Source: Bacillota bacterium (GTDB taxonomy: Bacteria > Bacillota_I > Bacilli_A > RFN20 > CAG-826). Taken from it: a DNA stretch of 11,164 nucleotides. Location of the stretch: the NCBI GenBank assembly GCA_026387995.1, contig JAPLKQ010000116.1:1-11164 (forward strand), given 5' to 3'. This document shows, in pieces, positions 1 to 6,507 of the stretch. The notes under the pieces are model-generated. The model did no database searches, was not told the origin of the DNA, and saw only the letters and a list, made by a program, of their open reading frames with translations. A program made the translations under genes and the position numbers. The first letter of the stretch is position 1, and the number at the start of each line of letters is the position of its first letter.

Positions 1-231
1 GAAGATGACAAGATCAATGGCGCTACAGGCGACCATCGAGCCGATTTGCTGGTCGCCGCCGAGCGGGCCGCTCTTCATGCAGCGGATGGGTAAACCGGTG
101 GCTTCGATGACCAGTTTTCCCGTCGTCCCGGTCGCAAAGATTTCATGTTTGGACAAAATCTCTTTGTGCCGTATGGCCAAGGCGATCATGTCGGGTTTTT
201 TCTTGTCGTGGGCGATTAAGGCAATGCGCAT
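1..231 (-). CDS. mgsA: Methylglyoxal synthase, N-terminal 77 residues (gene continues beyond the left edge)
   Basis: Converts dihydroxyacetone phosphate to methylglyoxal and phosphate in the cytosol, a bypass of lower glycolysis used when phosphate is short or sugar phosphates accumulate. The 77 visible residues begin [12 protein letters not shown] and contain the family signatures FATGTTGK (residues 32-39) and [11 protein letters not shown] (54-64). Asp60 in the latter aligns with the catalytic Asp of the enzyme, and His8 with the conserved N-terminal His. The family is usually about 130-150 residues, so roughly half the gene is missing past the edge. The start at 231 is preceded by AGAGGAA at a suitable distance. 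A perfect TATAAT lies 44 bases upstream, after the terminator of the flavodiiron gene, so this appears to be a separate transcription unit. Identification is confident from the motifs. Confidence 0.95.
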   Translation of the reverse strand, partial: MRIALIAHDKKKPDMIALAIRHKEILSKHEIFATGTTGKLVIEATGLPIRCMKSGPLGGDQQIGSMVACSAIDLVIF

Positions 232-274
232 AATGGGTTCCTCTTTTGGGTTTATCGCGATGTTCAGTACATTG

Positions 275-280
275 ATTATA
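275..280 (-). promoter_or_regulatory. Putative -10 element for mgsA
   Basis: Minus-strand TATAAT, exact consensus, about 44 bases before the mgsA start and just after the terminator of the upstream gene. I see no convincing -35 box at 16-18 bases, so only the -10 is claimed. Confidence 0.5.
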
Positions 281-315
281 TAAAAGAATCGGGCGAATAA
301 CACGCCTTTTACGTT

Positions 316-342
316 AAAAAAAGAGCGCTTTGGAGGCGCTCT
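316..342 (-). terminator. Intrinsic terminator of the flavodiiron fusion gene
   Basis: On the minus strand a perfect 7-bp GC-rich stem (AGAGCGC / GCGCTCT) with a 7-base loop is followed directly by a T run. It starts 8 bases after the stop codon of the flavodiiron gene and separates it from mgsA. Confidence 0.88.
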
Positions 343-349
343 CGCTCTT

Positions 350-2816
350 TTAGAATAATTCAGTGAAGGAGGTATGCCGGTTTAAGGCTTCCGTCAGTTT
401 CATCATCTTGCTGTTATCGCCGATGAGGGTGAAACCACAGAGACGGTTGTCCGCAAAATAATACTTTTCGAGGGTGTTCTTAGTGGCGTCGCGGAATTCC
501 ACGGTTTGGTATTTAATCTGCGGGTTCGAGCCATTATCGCCAACGGCGTATAAGCTCGTGTTCATCCCAAAGAATGCCAACGGCGGATTTTCGTAGCGAT
601 AAAGTTTCTCTTCGCCTGCGGCGTTGGCTCCGGCAATCTTCCCCATCTCTAAAGAGGAAGACCATAAGGCATAATTGACCCCGTCAAATTCGACGCAGTC
701 GCCACAGGCATAGATGCCCGAGATATTCGTCTCCATTTTTTCATTCACTTTGATTGAGCGGCCGAGCGTGATGCCCGCCGCCGTCGCGATGCTGACGTTC
801 GGGCGGATGCCACAGGAGATGATGACGAGGTCAGCGGGGAATAACGTCCCGTCAACGAGTTGGACGCCTTCGACTTTGGTCGTTCCGACCATGCCGTCAA
901 TCTTGACGTTGGTGATGACTTTGATGCCTTGGGCCGCGGCCAGATTCTGCATCATGTTCGAGGCCGTTTCATCGAGCTGGCGCATCATGACGCGTGGCGC
1001 GAGTTCAAGCACGGTGACGTGGCAGCCGGCGTTTTTAAGTTCCCAGGCAGCTTCGAGGCCGAGGACGCCGCCGCCGATGACGACGGCTTCAAGCGGGTTC
1101 TTCGTTTTACTGGTTACCAAGTGGTCGATTTTGGCGACGTCGGCAATGCTGCGGATGGCAACGACTTCATTCAGGTTCGCGTTTTTAAAAGGCGGGATGA
1201 ACGAGGTAGCGCCAAGGGCATAAATGCACTTGTCATAGGACAGCGCGGTGCCGTCTACAAACTTCACGGACTTCGCGGCGCCATCGAGGGCCACCACTTT
1301 TTTATTGAGCAGGACGATACGTTGGGCGGCATACCAGGCTTTATCGTGGATGGCGATTTTTTCGCTCGATAAACTGTTGGCAAAATCTTTGGTGAGCATC
1401 GGGCGGTTATAGGGGACTTCATTTTCTTCCCCGATGAGGAGGATTCGCGCGGTTTCATTCCGTAAACGGATCTCTTCGGCGGCAGACACCGCGGCCACGC
1501 CTTGGCCTAAAACGATAAAGGTTTCTTTGGTATTCTTTTTAAATTCATTTTCGGTTTGGTCAAGATAGACGAAGTTTTCTTTCCCGACGCCGCAGACCGG
1601 GCAACGCTCGGGGCCTTCTTCGAAGATGGCGCCGCAGACGAGACATTTCACAAAGCGTTTTTTTGCTGGGGCGGCCGGGGCGGAAATCGTCGCGTCTTTC
1701 ACGGTTGGGGCGGCTAATTTATCGTTTTCTTTGCCAAGCAAGACGCAGCCAAAGTTATAGCCAAATAAATACGCGCCTTCGAGCTCCTCGTCGCTGGGAC
1801 GGAAGCGGACGCGGTAGCCATCGAGGACTTTCAGTTTCAGTTGTTTCAGGCGTTCGATGATATGCGGGACACCTTCGCCGGTCCAGCCATAACTGCCGAA
1901 AGCGCTGGCGAGTTTGCCGCCATGGATGGGAGCGTACATGGAGGTCGTTAAATCCCAGATGGGTTCTAACGCTTCCTGGAGGATGGTGGGCGTGCCGAAG
2001 AGGAGACCATCGGCAAAGCCGATTTCGGTCATGACTTGTTTTTTATCGCTGCCGACCATGTCGAACATCTTGATGGCGACGTCACCGCTTTCGCGGACGC
2101 CTTGGGCGATTTTATCGGCAAGCATCTTGGTATAGCCATAGGCACTGACATATGGCATGATGACGGTCTTTTTCTTATTCGGGTTAGGTACCATGCACCA
2201 CTTCCGGTAAATCTCGATGAATTCAGGGATTTGGATGTCTAATACCGGCCCATGACCCGTGCAAATCATATCGATTTTCAAATCTTTAATACGGTTGAGG
2301 GCATTGACCATGTAGGGCTGCTTGAAGGGTCCGATGATGTTGTCAAAATAATACTTGGCAGCGCGCATGTAGCCGTCGACATCTTCGACGTTGCTCCGGA
2401 GTATTCCCGGATGGCTGTAATGGGCGCCGAAAGAGTCGCAGGTAAATAAGACATGGTCCTCGACTAAGTAGTAGCATATGCTTCAAAAAGCCAATCGCCC
2501 CCATCGAGCCGACAATGATGAGGTTTGGGTTGATTTCCAAAAGCCTTTTTATGCTGCCGGAGTGGTCCGGTTCGGTATGGTTGACGATGAGGTAATGAAT
2601 CCGCTGCACATCGACGATATCGGTAACATTCTTCAAAAAGTCAGTCAAGAAGCCGATTTTAGCGGTCTCCACCAAGGCGGTTTTCTCGCTGCCCTTGATG
2701 ATATAAGAGTTATAGGTCGTGCCGAACTCCGTCATCATGATGATGTCGAAGATACGGAGGTTGGGGTCTTGGATGCCACACCAATAAAGGTCTTTTTTCA
2801 GTTGTTTTGGTTTCAT
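350..2816 (-). pseudogene. Flavodiiron O2/NO reductase fused to flavodoxin, short-spacer rubredoxin and NADH:rubredoxin oxidoreductase; internal deletion with frameshift
   Basis: As an intact protein this would carry electrons from NADH through FAD, rubredoxin iron and FMN to a diiron site that reduces O2 (or NO) in the cytosol. The first segment (start 2816, good up to about 2475) holds the metallo-beta-lactamase-like ligands His80, Glu82, Asp84 and His85 in NHTEPDHSG. The second segment resumes near 2473 with YLVEDHVLF, TCDSFGAHY (Asp ligand) and, 61 residues later, the last His ligand in CTGHG. Counting from the Met at 2368, the other domains are flavodoxin (about 68-212), a rubredoxin-like knuckle with Cys242/245/256/259 (CxxC-x10-CxxC), and FAD/NAD domains (about 283-665) with GQGVAA, GGGVLGLE and YACGDCVE. 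Between the segments about 39 residues expected in the family are absent, including the LHWPD His ligand, and the frame changes. The layout resembles the class F flavodiiron proteins of clostridia. As written the product could not be functional; an assembly error is a real alternative. Confidence 0.9.
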
Positions 2817-2842
2817 TTTCTTTTTCCTTTTTGAGACAATTA

Positions 2843-2861
2843 TCAGTTCTTTATGAACTGA
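2843..2861 (-). repeat. 7-bp perfect inverted repeat in the flavodiiron gene leader
   Basis: TCAGTTC and GAACTGA flank a 5-base spacer, about 27 bases before the ATG at 2816 and downstream of the suggested promoter. It has no T run, so it is not a terminator. It could be an operator or a 5'-UTR hairpin. It does not match the Rex consensus, and I do not recognise the binding protein. Confidence 0.5.
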
Positions 2862-2888
2862 AGATCACGATGACTACGATACTTAACA

Positions 2889-2918
2889 ATGCTACCATAG
2901 AAAAAATCGTAAAGTCAA
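2889..2918 (-). promoter_or_regulatory. Possible promoter of the flavodiiron fusion gene
   Basis: On the minus strand TTGACT (2913-2918) is followed after 18 bases by TAGCAT (2889-2894). The -35 is good and the -10 is mediocre. It lies downstream of the tRNA terminator, where the gene needs its own start. An AAGGA ribosome binding site precedes the ATG at 2816. Confidence 0.4.
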
Positions 2919-2944
2919 ACGACTCACTTGGATATTTTTTAAAG

Positions 2945-2980
2945 AAAAAAGGCTCTTCCCTAGACTGGGAAAAAGCCTTT
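2945..2980 (-). terminator. Intrinsic terminator after tRNA-Leu
   Basis: On the minus strand an imperfect stem (AAAGGCT...TTCCC pairing with GGGAA...AGCCTTT) is followed by a six-T run. It begins about 16 bases after the encoded CCA of the tRNA. A T-rich tract also lies on the other side, so it may work in both directions. Confidence 0.8.
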
Positions 2981-2996
2981 CATTTTTTACTTTTTA

Positions 2997-3082
2997 TGGT
3001 GCGGTCGGTGGGAGTTGAACCCGCATACCTGTTAAGTACTAGACCCTGAATCTAGCGCGTCTACCAATTTCGCCACGACCGC
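2997..3082 (-). tRNA. tRNA-Leu, anticodon CAG, with encoded CCA
   Basis: The minus strand folds as a class II tRNA. The acceptor is GCGGTCG / CGACCGC plus ACCA, there is a D arm with GCG/CGC, and the anticodon stem CTAGA/TCTAG encloses loop TTCAGGG, giving anticodon CAG (reads CUG). The long variable arm TAC/GTA is typical of tRNA-Leu, and the T loop is TTCAACT. The 3' CCA is encoded at 2997-2999. One oddity is a C-A mismatch in the second pair of the T stem (GCGGG against CCCAC). The gene starts 22 bases after the CDF stop codon with no terminator between, so it may be co-transcribed with the exporter. A TATATT at 3092-3097 could instead serve as its own -10. Confidence 0.95.
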
Positions 3083-3104
3083 ACAAGAGATAATATACAT
3101 TATA

Positions 3105-3998
3105 TTATTCTTTTTCGCTATAAGGATTAACGTGGATCATGATGTGTTTCACGAGCGGGAATTCTTTTTCGATTTTTTCATGCACCACTTCGGCGATGAA
3201 ATGCGAGTTCTTCAGCGACATCCGGTTGTCGACGGAGATTTCCAGGTCCACATAGATGCGGGCCCCGAATTGACGGGTTCTGAGGATGTCGATGCGTTTA
3301 ACGCCTTCCACCACGACGATGCTGTCTTTGATGGCTTGCTCGGTTTCCGGGTCGCAGGACTTGTCGACCAATTGCTCGGTCGCTTCCTTAAAGATTCGGA
3401 TGGCGGTAACGACGATGAGCCCACAGATGAGGATGCTCAAAATTGGGTCGAGTAACGGCAAATTGAATAAGCGCGCGCCTAAAATGCCGACGAATGCGCC
3501 GGACGCGGAAATCACGTCGGACTGATGGTCCCAAGCGGCGGCTTTCAAGGCCGTGCTATTGAGCTTTTTGGCGGCGAACATCGTGTACCAATAGAGGAAT
3601 TCTTTTAGGGCAATGGCGATGAGTGCGACGACCCAAGCGAGCGTGCCGGGCGGTTCTAACGTGCCGGAAACTCCGGCCAGGATTTTAGCGACGCCTTCAT
3701 AACCGATGAAGGCCGCAGTCGCGAGGAAAAACATCGACAGGATGATGGCGGCGACCGAGTCAAGGCGTTCATGCCCGAATTGGTGGTCGGCGTCGGCGGC
3801 TTTCTTGGAGGCGCGGACCCCCAGATAGACGACAAATGTCGAAAGGACGTCGCCAATCGAGTTGATGGAGTCGGAAATCAAGGCCTGAGAATTGGCGATT
3901 ATGCCAACGCTGAGCTTGCTCGCGGCTAAAAAGAGGTTGGACACGAATCCAACGGCGGATACTTTCTTGGCGAGTCTAGTGTCTGTATCGGCGTTCAT
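3105..3998 (-). CDS. Cation diffusion facilitator (CDF) family metal exporter
   Basis: A 297-residue inner-membrane divalent metal/proton antiporter of normal family length: about six membrane segments, then a C-terminal cytoplasmic metal-sensing domain (about 205-297). The transport site is visible as Asp43, Asn46 and Asp50 in SDSINSIGD on helix 2 and Asp157 and Asp161 in WDHQSD on helix 5. The FGHERLD signature after helix 2 lies at 74-80. The N/D plus D/D pattern resembles the Mn(II) exporter MntE more than the D/D plus H/D site of the zinc exporter YiiP. Its leader carries a czcD-type riboswitch, pointing to a transition metal such as Fe(II), Co(II) or Ni(II) as inducer. The start at 3998 has AGGAAGG upstream. 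The family is certain; the metal is unresolved. Confidence 0.95.
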   Translation of the reverse strand: MNADTDTRLAKKVSAVGFVSNLFLAASKLSVGIIANSQALISDSINSIGDVLSTFVVYLGVRASKKAADADHQFGHERLDSVAAIILSMFFLATAAFIGYEGVAKILAGVSGTLEPPGTLAWVVALIAIALKEFLYWYTMFAAKKLNSTALKAAAWDHQSDVISASGAFVGILGARLFNLPLLDPILSILICGLIVVTAIRIFKEATEQLVDKSCDPETEQAIKDSIVVVEGVKRIDILRTRQFGARIYVDLEISVDNRMSLKNSHFIAEVVHEKIEKEFPLVKHIMIHVNPYSEKE

Positions 3999-4015
3999 GT
4001 GGGTTGACCCTTCCT

Positions 4016-4050
4016 AATAAAAACCCGTGAAACATATGGAGTCCCACAGG
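4016..4050 (-). terminator. Regulated terminator of the CDF leader, overlapping the riboswitch
   Basis: On the minus strand a 10-bp stem (CCTGTGGGAC pairing with GTTTCACGGG, including G-T pairs) with a 7-base loop is followed by TTTTTATT. Its whole 5' arm is also the 3' strand of the last riboswitch helix plus the conserved GGGAC, so the two folds exclude each other. It probably also ends readthrough from cotH, which has no terminator of its own. Confidence 0.82.
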
Positions 4051-4101
4051 TTAAGGTTCCTGTTGCGCTAAGCCCGGCCTCTTAATAAAGCCTGTCCAGT
4101 T
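4037..4101 (-). promoter_or_regulatory. czcD (NiCo) riboswitch aptamer upstream of the CDF gene
   Basis: The minus-strand leader contains, in order, the blocks I recall from the Clostridium scindens NiCo aptamer: ACAGGC, a short hairpin (CTT/AAG), GGCCGGGC, a small GC-closed loop, GCAACAG, a helix ACAGG/CCTGT and TGGGAC, closed by TGGA/TCCA. The family is a four-way junction described as sensing Co(II)/Ni(II), later also Fe(II), typically upstream of CDF exporters. The terminator that follows reuses the CCTGTGGGAC strand. Ligand binding should therefore block termination and switch the exporter on. The P2 and P3 helices are shorter than in the reference. The identification rests on sequence recognition and hand folding, not on a covariance search. 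Confidence 0.85.
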
Positions 4102-4121
4102 ATTCGGTTTTCATTGACGCT

Positions 4122-4150
4122 ATCATAAACGATATTGGCAATTAATGCAA
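4122..4150 (-). promoter_or_regulatory. Promoter of the riboswitch-CDF-(tRNA) unit
   Basis: On the minus strand TTGCAT (4145-4150) is followed after 17 bases by TATGAT (4122-4127). Transcription would start near 4115, about 14 bases before the aptamer. This gives a leader of about 117 bases before the ATG at 3998. Confidence 0.75.
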
Positions 4151-4155
4151 ATGTC

Positions 4156-5787
4156 TCATAGAGGGAACTTGGCATTCAGATAATTGTTGGTCGAAGTTTT
4201 CTTGCTACTCAGGTAGTTGCTGGTGGTGATATTCTCCCCGGCATCGTTCCCCAAGGTCCAATCCGCAAACGGGAGATCCGTAGGGAAAGTCGCCACGTCA
4301 TCGGCATAATGATCATGATAGATTGTATACATTGCGGTAAACGGCGCCAGCGAGAACCAATCGGAAGCCATATAGGCCCGAATGTTGTCGGCAAACTGGC
4401 GTTGATAGGCAGCGCTGCCGCCGTTGATGACGGTGAATTTATAGAGTGGGTTGACTGTCACGTTGCCATTGGCCGCAATCGTGTTGGCGAACGGATTGAT
4501 ATCCACCATCCCATTCCCGCTCGGGTCCCAATCTTTGGTGACGCCGAGGCAACGGTCCCAGTCGTACGGGATGAAATAGGCAAGATGCGTGGTCTTGGCG
4601 AAATAGAGGTAGTAGTTATTGTAGTTGTTTCGGCAATCATCGGGATTTCCTAAGAGATAGGCCACCGCTTCGAGGCGGAGGAAGCTCGGGATGTCGACTA
4701 AAGCCGCGAGTTGCGCCAGTTTGCTGGCGTTACTATAACTGGTCGTGCTGCTTAAAAAGCCAATTAAGTTGGCGATATCGGAATAATCCGGGGCGCTATC
4801 ATTGGTTTTAAGATCATAGGCGGGGTGATATCCGATTTCTAAATCTTCGATACCGATCAGGCCGTTTTCTTTACGGGTATAGGTTGTTCCGTTGATGTTG
4901 ATTGAGTTCCAAGTGGAAAGCGAGGCGCCCGACCAGTCGCCCGAATTCAAAGGCGCGCCCCAGCCGCATTTATAGAGGTTGCCGCCGGCATCCGCAAGAT
5001 TGAAACGCCGTTGGATAAAGACTTTATCGATACATTCGATGACTTCGTAGAGTCCCAGTTTGTTCGTTGAGGAACCGCCGCCGGGCAGCCCGGTGATGTT
5101 CATCGTGAGGGGAGCCAGGGTCGTTTGAGGCGATAAAACATCCATGGCAGCGAACATTTTGTAGGCATTCGTTTGCCGGATTTGCGTTCCGTCAAGGTTC
5201 TTGTTCCACTTGATATCGATTTTGGTCATGCCGAGAAAAGTCCGTTTGCTGACAAATTCAGTGAATGAGATTTTATAGTGGATGAGGGCAGAAAGCGAAC
5301 CATTATCGTCCATGAATGACCGACGGGAAGTATTGCCTTTCATACGGATGCCGACGTCGTTTAACGTATATTCTTTCAAAGCGCCGCCATCCGGGGTCAT
5401 ATCGATAACCAAGTTGGCGCGGAAATAGTTATCATTATCCGCTTCGATCGGGGATTCATAAGCATCTTGGAGGCCTTTGAGACTGGTATAAGGGGCTGTC
5501 AAGGTAAATTGAAGGACCGTGGTGGGATTAAAAAAATCATAGTAATCCTGCGAAGAGACAAGCGCCATCGTATCATCCTCGGAGGTCGAGGCGGCCGATG
5601 ACGAGCTTTCGCTAGAGGATATAGAAGTCGCCGAAGACGACGCGATTTCCGAGGAGGAATCGAATAGGGAACTCACGCTGGTGCTGGACGAGTTTTCACT
5701 CACGCTGCTCGAGGAGTTGACATTAAAAACGCAGCCGGAAGCCCCGGCCGCAAAAAGAACAAGCGTAACAAGCAGATTTTTGTTCAT
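4156..5787 (-). CDS. CotH-family kinase-like lipoprotein with Ser-rich linker
   Basis: A 543-residue exported lipoprotein. A signal peptide begins MNKNLLVTLVLFAAG and ends at a lipobox ASGC (Cys19). A low-complexity Ser-rich spacer (about 24-70) follows, then a CotH domain (about 90-543). CotH hallmarks are GIRMKGNTSR (147-156), GLYEVIECIDKVF (245-257) near the middle, the NYYLYF segment, and IPYDWDRCLG (406-415), whose DWDR carries the predicted metal/ATP-binding Asp of these atypical protein kinases. CotH phosphorylates spore-coat proteins in Bacillus, but related extracellular forms occur in non-sporulating bacteria, so the substrate here is unknown. The start at 5787 is chosen because the signal peptide begins there and AAGGA precedes it; the in-frame Met at 5835 has no such support and sits next to a TATGAT (5825-5830) that may be the -10. 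No terminator follows the stop; the CDF promoter begins 6 bases later. Confidence 0.85.
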   Translation of the reverse strand: MNKNLLVTLVLFAAGASGCVFNVNSSSSVSENSSSTSVSSLFDSSSEIASSSATSISSSESSSSAASTSEDDTMALVSSQDYYDFFNPTTVLQFTLTAPYTSLKGLQDAYESPIEADNDNYFRANLVIDMTPDGGALKEYTLNDVGIRMKGNTSRRSFMDDNGSLSALIHYKISFTEFVSKRTFLGMTKIDIKWNKNLDGTQIRQTNAYKMFAAMDVLSPQTTLAPLTMNITGLPGGGSSTNKLGLYEVIECIDKVFIQRRFNLADAGGNLYKCGWGAPLNSGDWSGASLSTWNSININGTTYTRKENGLIGIEDLEIGYHPAYDLKTNDSAPDYSDIANLIGFLSSTTSYSNASKLAQLAALVDIPSFLRLEAVAYLLGNPDDCRNNYNNYYLYFAKTTHLAYFIPYDWDRCLGVTKDWDPSGNGMVDINPFANTIAANGNVTVNPLYKFTVINGGSAAYQRQFADNIRAYMASDWFSLAPFTAMYTIYHDHYADDVATFPTDLPFADWTLGNDAGENITTSNYLSSKKTSTNNYLNAKFPL

Positions 5788-5873
5788 GATTCCTTGCTGG
5801 CCTTTCTCGTAAAACGTCACTCCTATCATACACAATTTAAGGGTCTTCTTCTATGGCTTTTTCCATGGATAAG

Positions 5874-5894
5874 AAAAGCCCGTTGGCACGGGCT
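5874..5894 (-). terminator. Intrinsic terminator of the P-loop kinase gene
   Basis: On the minus strand a perfect 7-bp stem AGCCCGT/ACGGGCT with a 4-base loop is followed by TTTTCTTAT, about 40 bases after the kinase stop codon. Confidence 0.82.
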
Positions 5895-5935
5895 CGTTCT
5901 TTTCATAAGGAATGATGGCGTTTTTCAATATTAAT

Positions 5936-6400
5936 CTAAGAGATTACGAAGCATTCGTCGTAAGCATGCTTGACTTCGCTGGACGGTTCTTCGATACGCT
6001 TGTAGAACGACTCCACTACTTCGGGCGGAACCTGCTTCTCGAGGTCGCGTTCCTTGTTTTGTCTTTGGAGGACGTCGAGGGGCTTTATGATGTAGACCAT
6101 GACATGACGCTCGAACTCAGGTGTTTCTTGACGGTAAAAGAGGCGGATTTGGTTCGTATCGTTGACGCCGTCGGCAATAACGATGGCGTTCTTGTCTTTT
6201 TTGGCAAAGTCATGGATCCGCTCACGGAAGGTTGCCCAAACTTTGTCCTGCATTGAGAAATTGCGATAGGAACCAGCGACTTCTTTTCGGACTTCATCGC
6301 TATTGACGATATACACGTGATCATGTTCTTTAGCGTAACGGGCGGCCCACGTCGATTTTCCGGCGCCGGGCACCGCGGTCAAAAGAATAAAAGTTCGCAT
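5936..6400 (-). CDS. Small P-loop kinase of the AAA_33 / polynucleotide-kinase-like type
   Basis: A 154-residue soluble protein with a Walker A motif VPGAGKST (10-17). NSDEVRKE (33-40) has an acidic residue in the position typical of predicted small-molecule or nucleic-acid kinases. A second strand, IVIADGVND (73-81), matches the Walker B-like position. A lid segment with Arg113 and Arg118 followed by QVPPEVVESFYKRIEEP is characteristic of the group. The phosphate acceptor cannot be deduced. It resembles zeta-toxin kinases only in fold, and no antitoxin gene is adjacent. The start at 6400 is preceded by AAGGGAG at 8 bases. It appears monocistronic, with an extended -10 promoter at 6441-6449 and its own terminator. 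Confidence 0.85.
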   Translation of the reverse strand: MRTFILLTAVPGAGKSTWAARYAKEHDHVYIVNSDEVRKEVAGSYRNFSMQDKVWATFRERIHDFAKKDKNAIVIADGVNDTNQIRLFYRQETPEFERHVMVYIIKPLDVLQRQNKERDLEKQVPPEVVESFYKRIEEPSSEVKHAYDECFVIS

Positions 6401-6440
6401 TTTGGTTCTCCCTTGATTGGCTGATAGACAAACCTTTGCT

Positions 6441-6449
6441 ATTATAACA
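6441..6449 (-). promoter_or_regulatory. Extended -10 promoter of the P-loop kinase gene
   Basis: Minus-strand TGTTATAAT is a perfect -10 with the TG extension, about 40 bases before the start codon. No good -35 is seen, which is usual for extended -10 promoters. The TG sits at the end of the T run of the preceding terminator. Confidence 0.7.
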
Positions 6450-6473
6450 AAAATAGGCGGAAACTCCGTCTAT
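6449..6473 (-). terminator. Intrinsic terminator of the small lipoprotein gene
   Basis: On the minus strand a 9-bp stem with one mismatch (ATAGACGGA / TCCGCCTAT) and a 3-base loop is followed by a T run, about 35 bases after the stop codon. Confidence 0.75.
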
Positions 6474-6507
6474 TATTTTTAAAATATTTTGAAACCTTTT
6501 TCCGCTT

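Noticed and set aside
714..1372. Long plus-strand open frames opposite the flavodiiron fusion (169 and 170 codons)
   Set aside because: They lie fully antisense to strongly conserved oxidoreductase domains and show no domain, signal peptide or convincing ribosome site; they are GC-codon shadows.
2343..2475. Programmed frameshift joining the two flavodiiron segments
   Set aside because: About 39 conserved residues including a metal ligand are also missing, so recoding alone would not restore the protein; no slippery heptamer or downstream pseudoknot stood out.
2478..3049. Plus-strand frames of 118 and 80 codons across the start of the flavodiiron gene and the tRNA terminator
   Set aside because: The first is antisense to conserved coding sequence; the second crosses a terminator and enters the tRNA.
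2997..3082. tRNA as an integration site for a mobile element
   Set aside because: No integrase, no direct repeat of the tRNA 3' end and no phage or plasmid genes in the window.
4016..4101. yybP-ykoY manganese riboswitch
   Set aside because: Considered because of the CDF gene and its Mn-like site, but the GGGGAGUA signature is absent while the czcD/NiCo blocks are present.
4156..5787. Evidence that the organism forms spores
   Set aside because: CotH-domain lipoproteins occur widely outside spore formers; there is no other spore gene here.
5912..6256. Plus-strand 114-codon frame opposite the P-loop kinase
   Set aside because: The minus-strand frame has Walker A and lid motifs, an RBS, promoter and terminator; the plus-strand frame has none.
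5936..6400. Zeta-toxin of a toxin-antitoxin pair
   Set aside because: Only the general P-loop kinase fold is shared; no small antitoxin gene is adjacent and the unit appears monocistronic.
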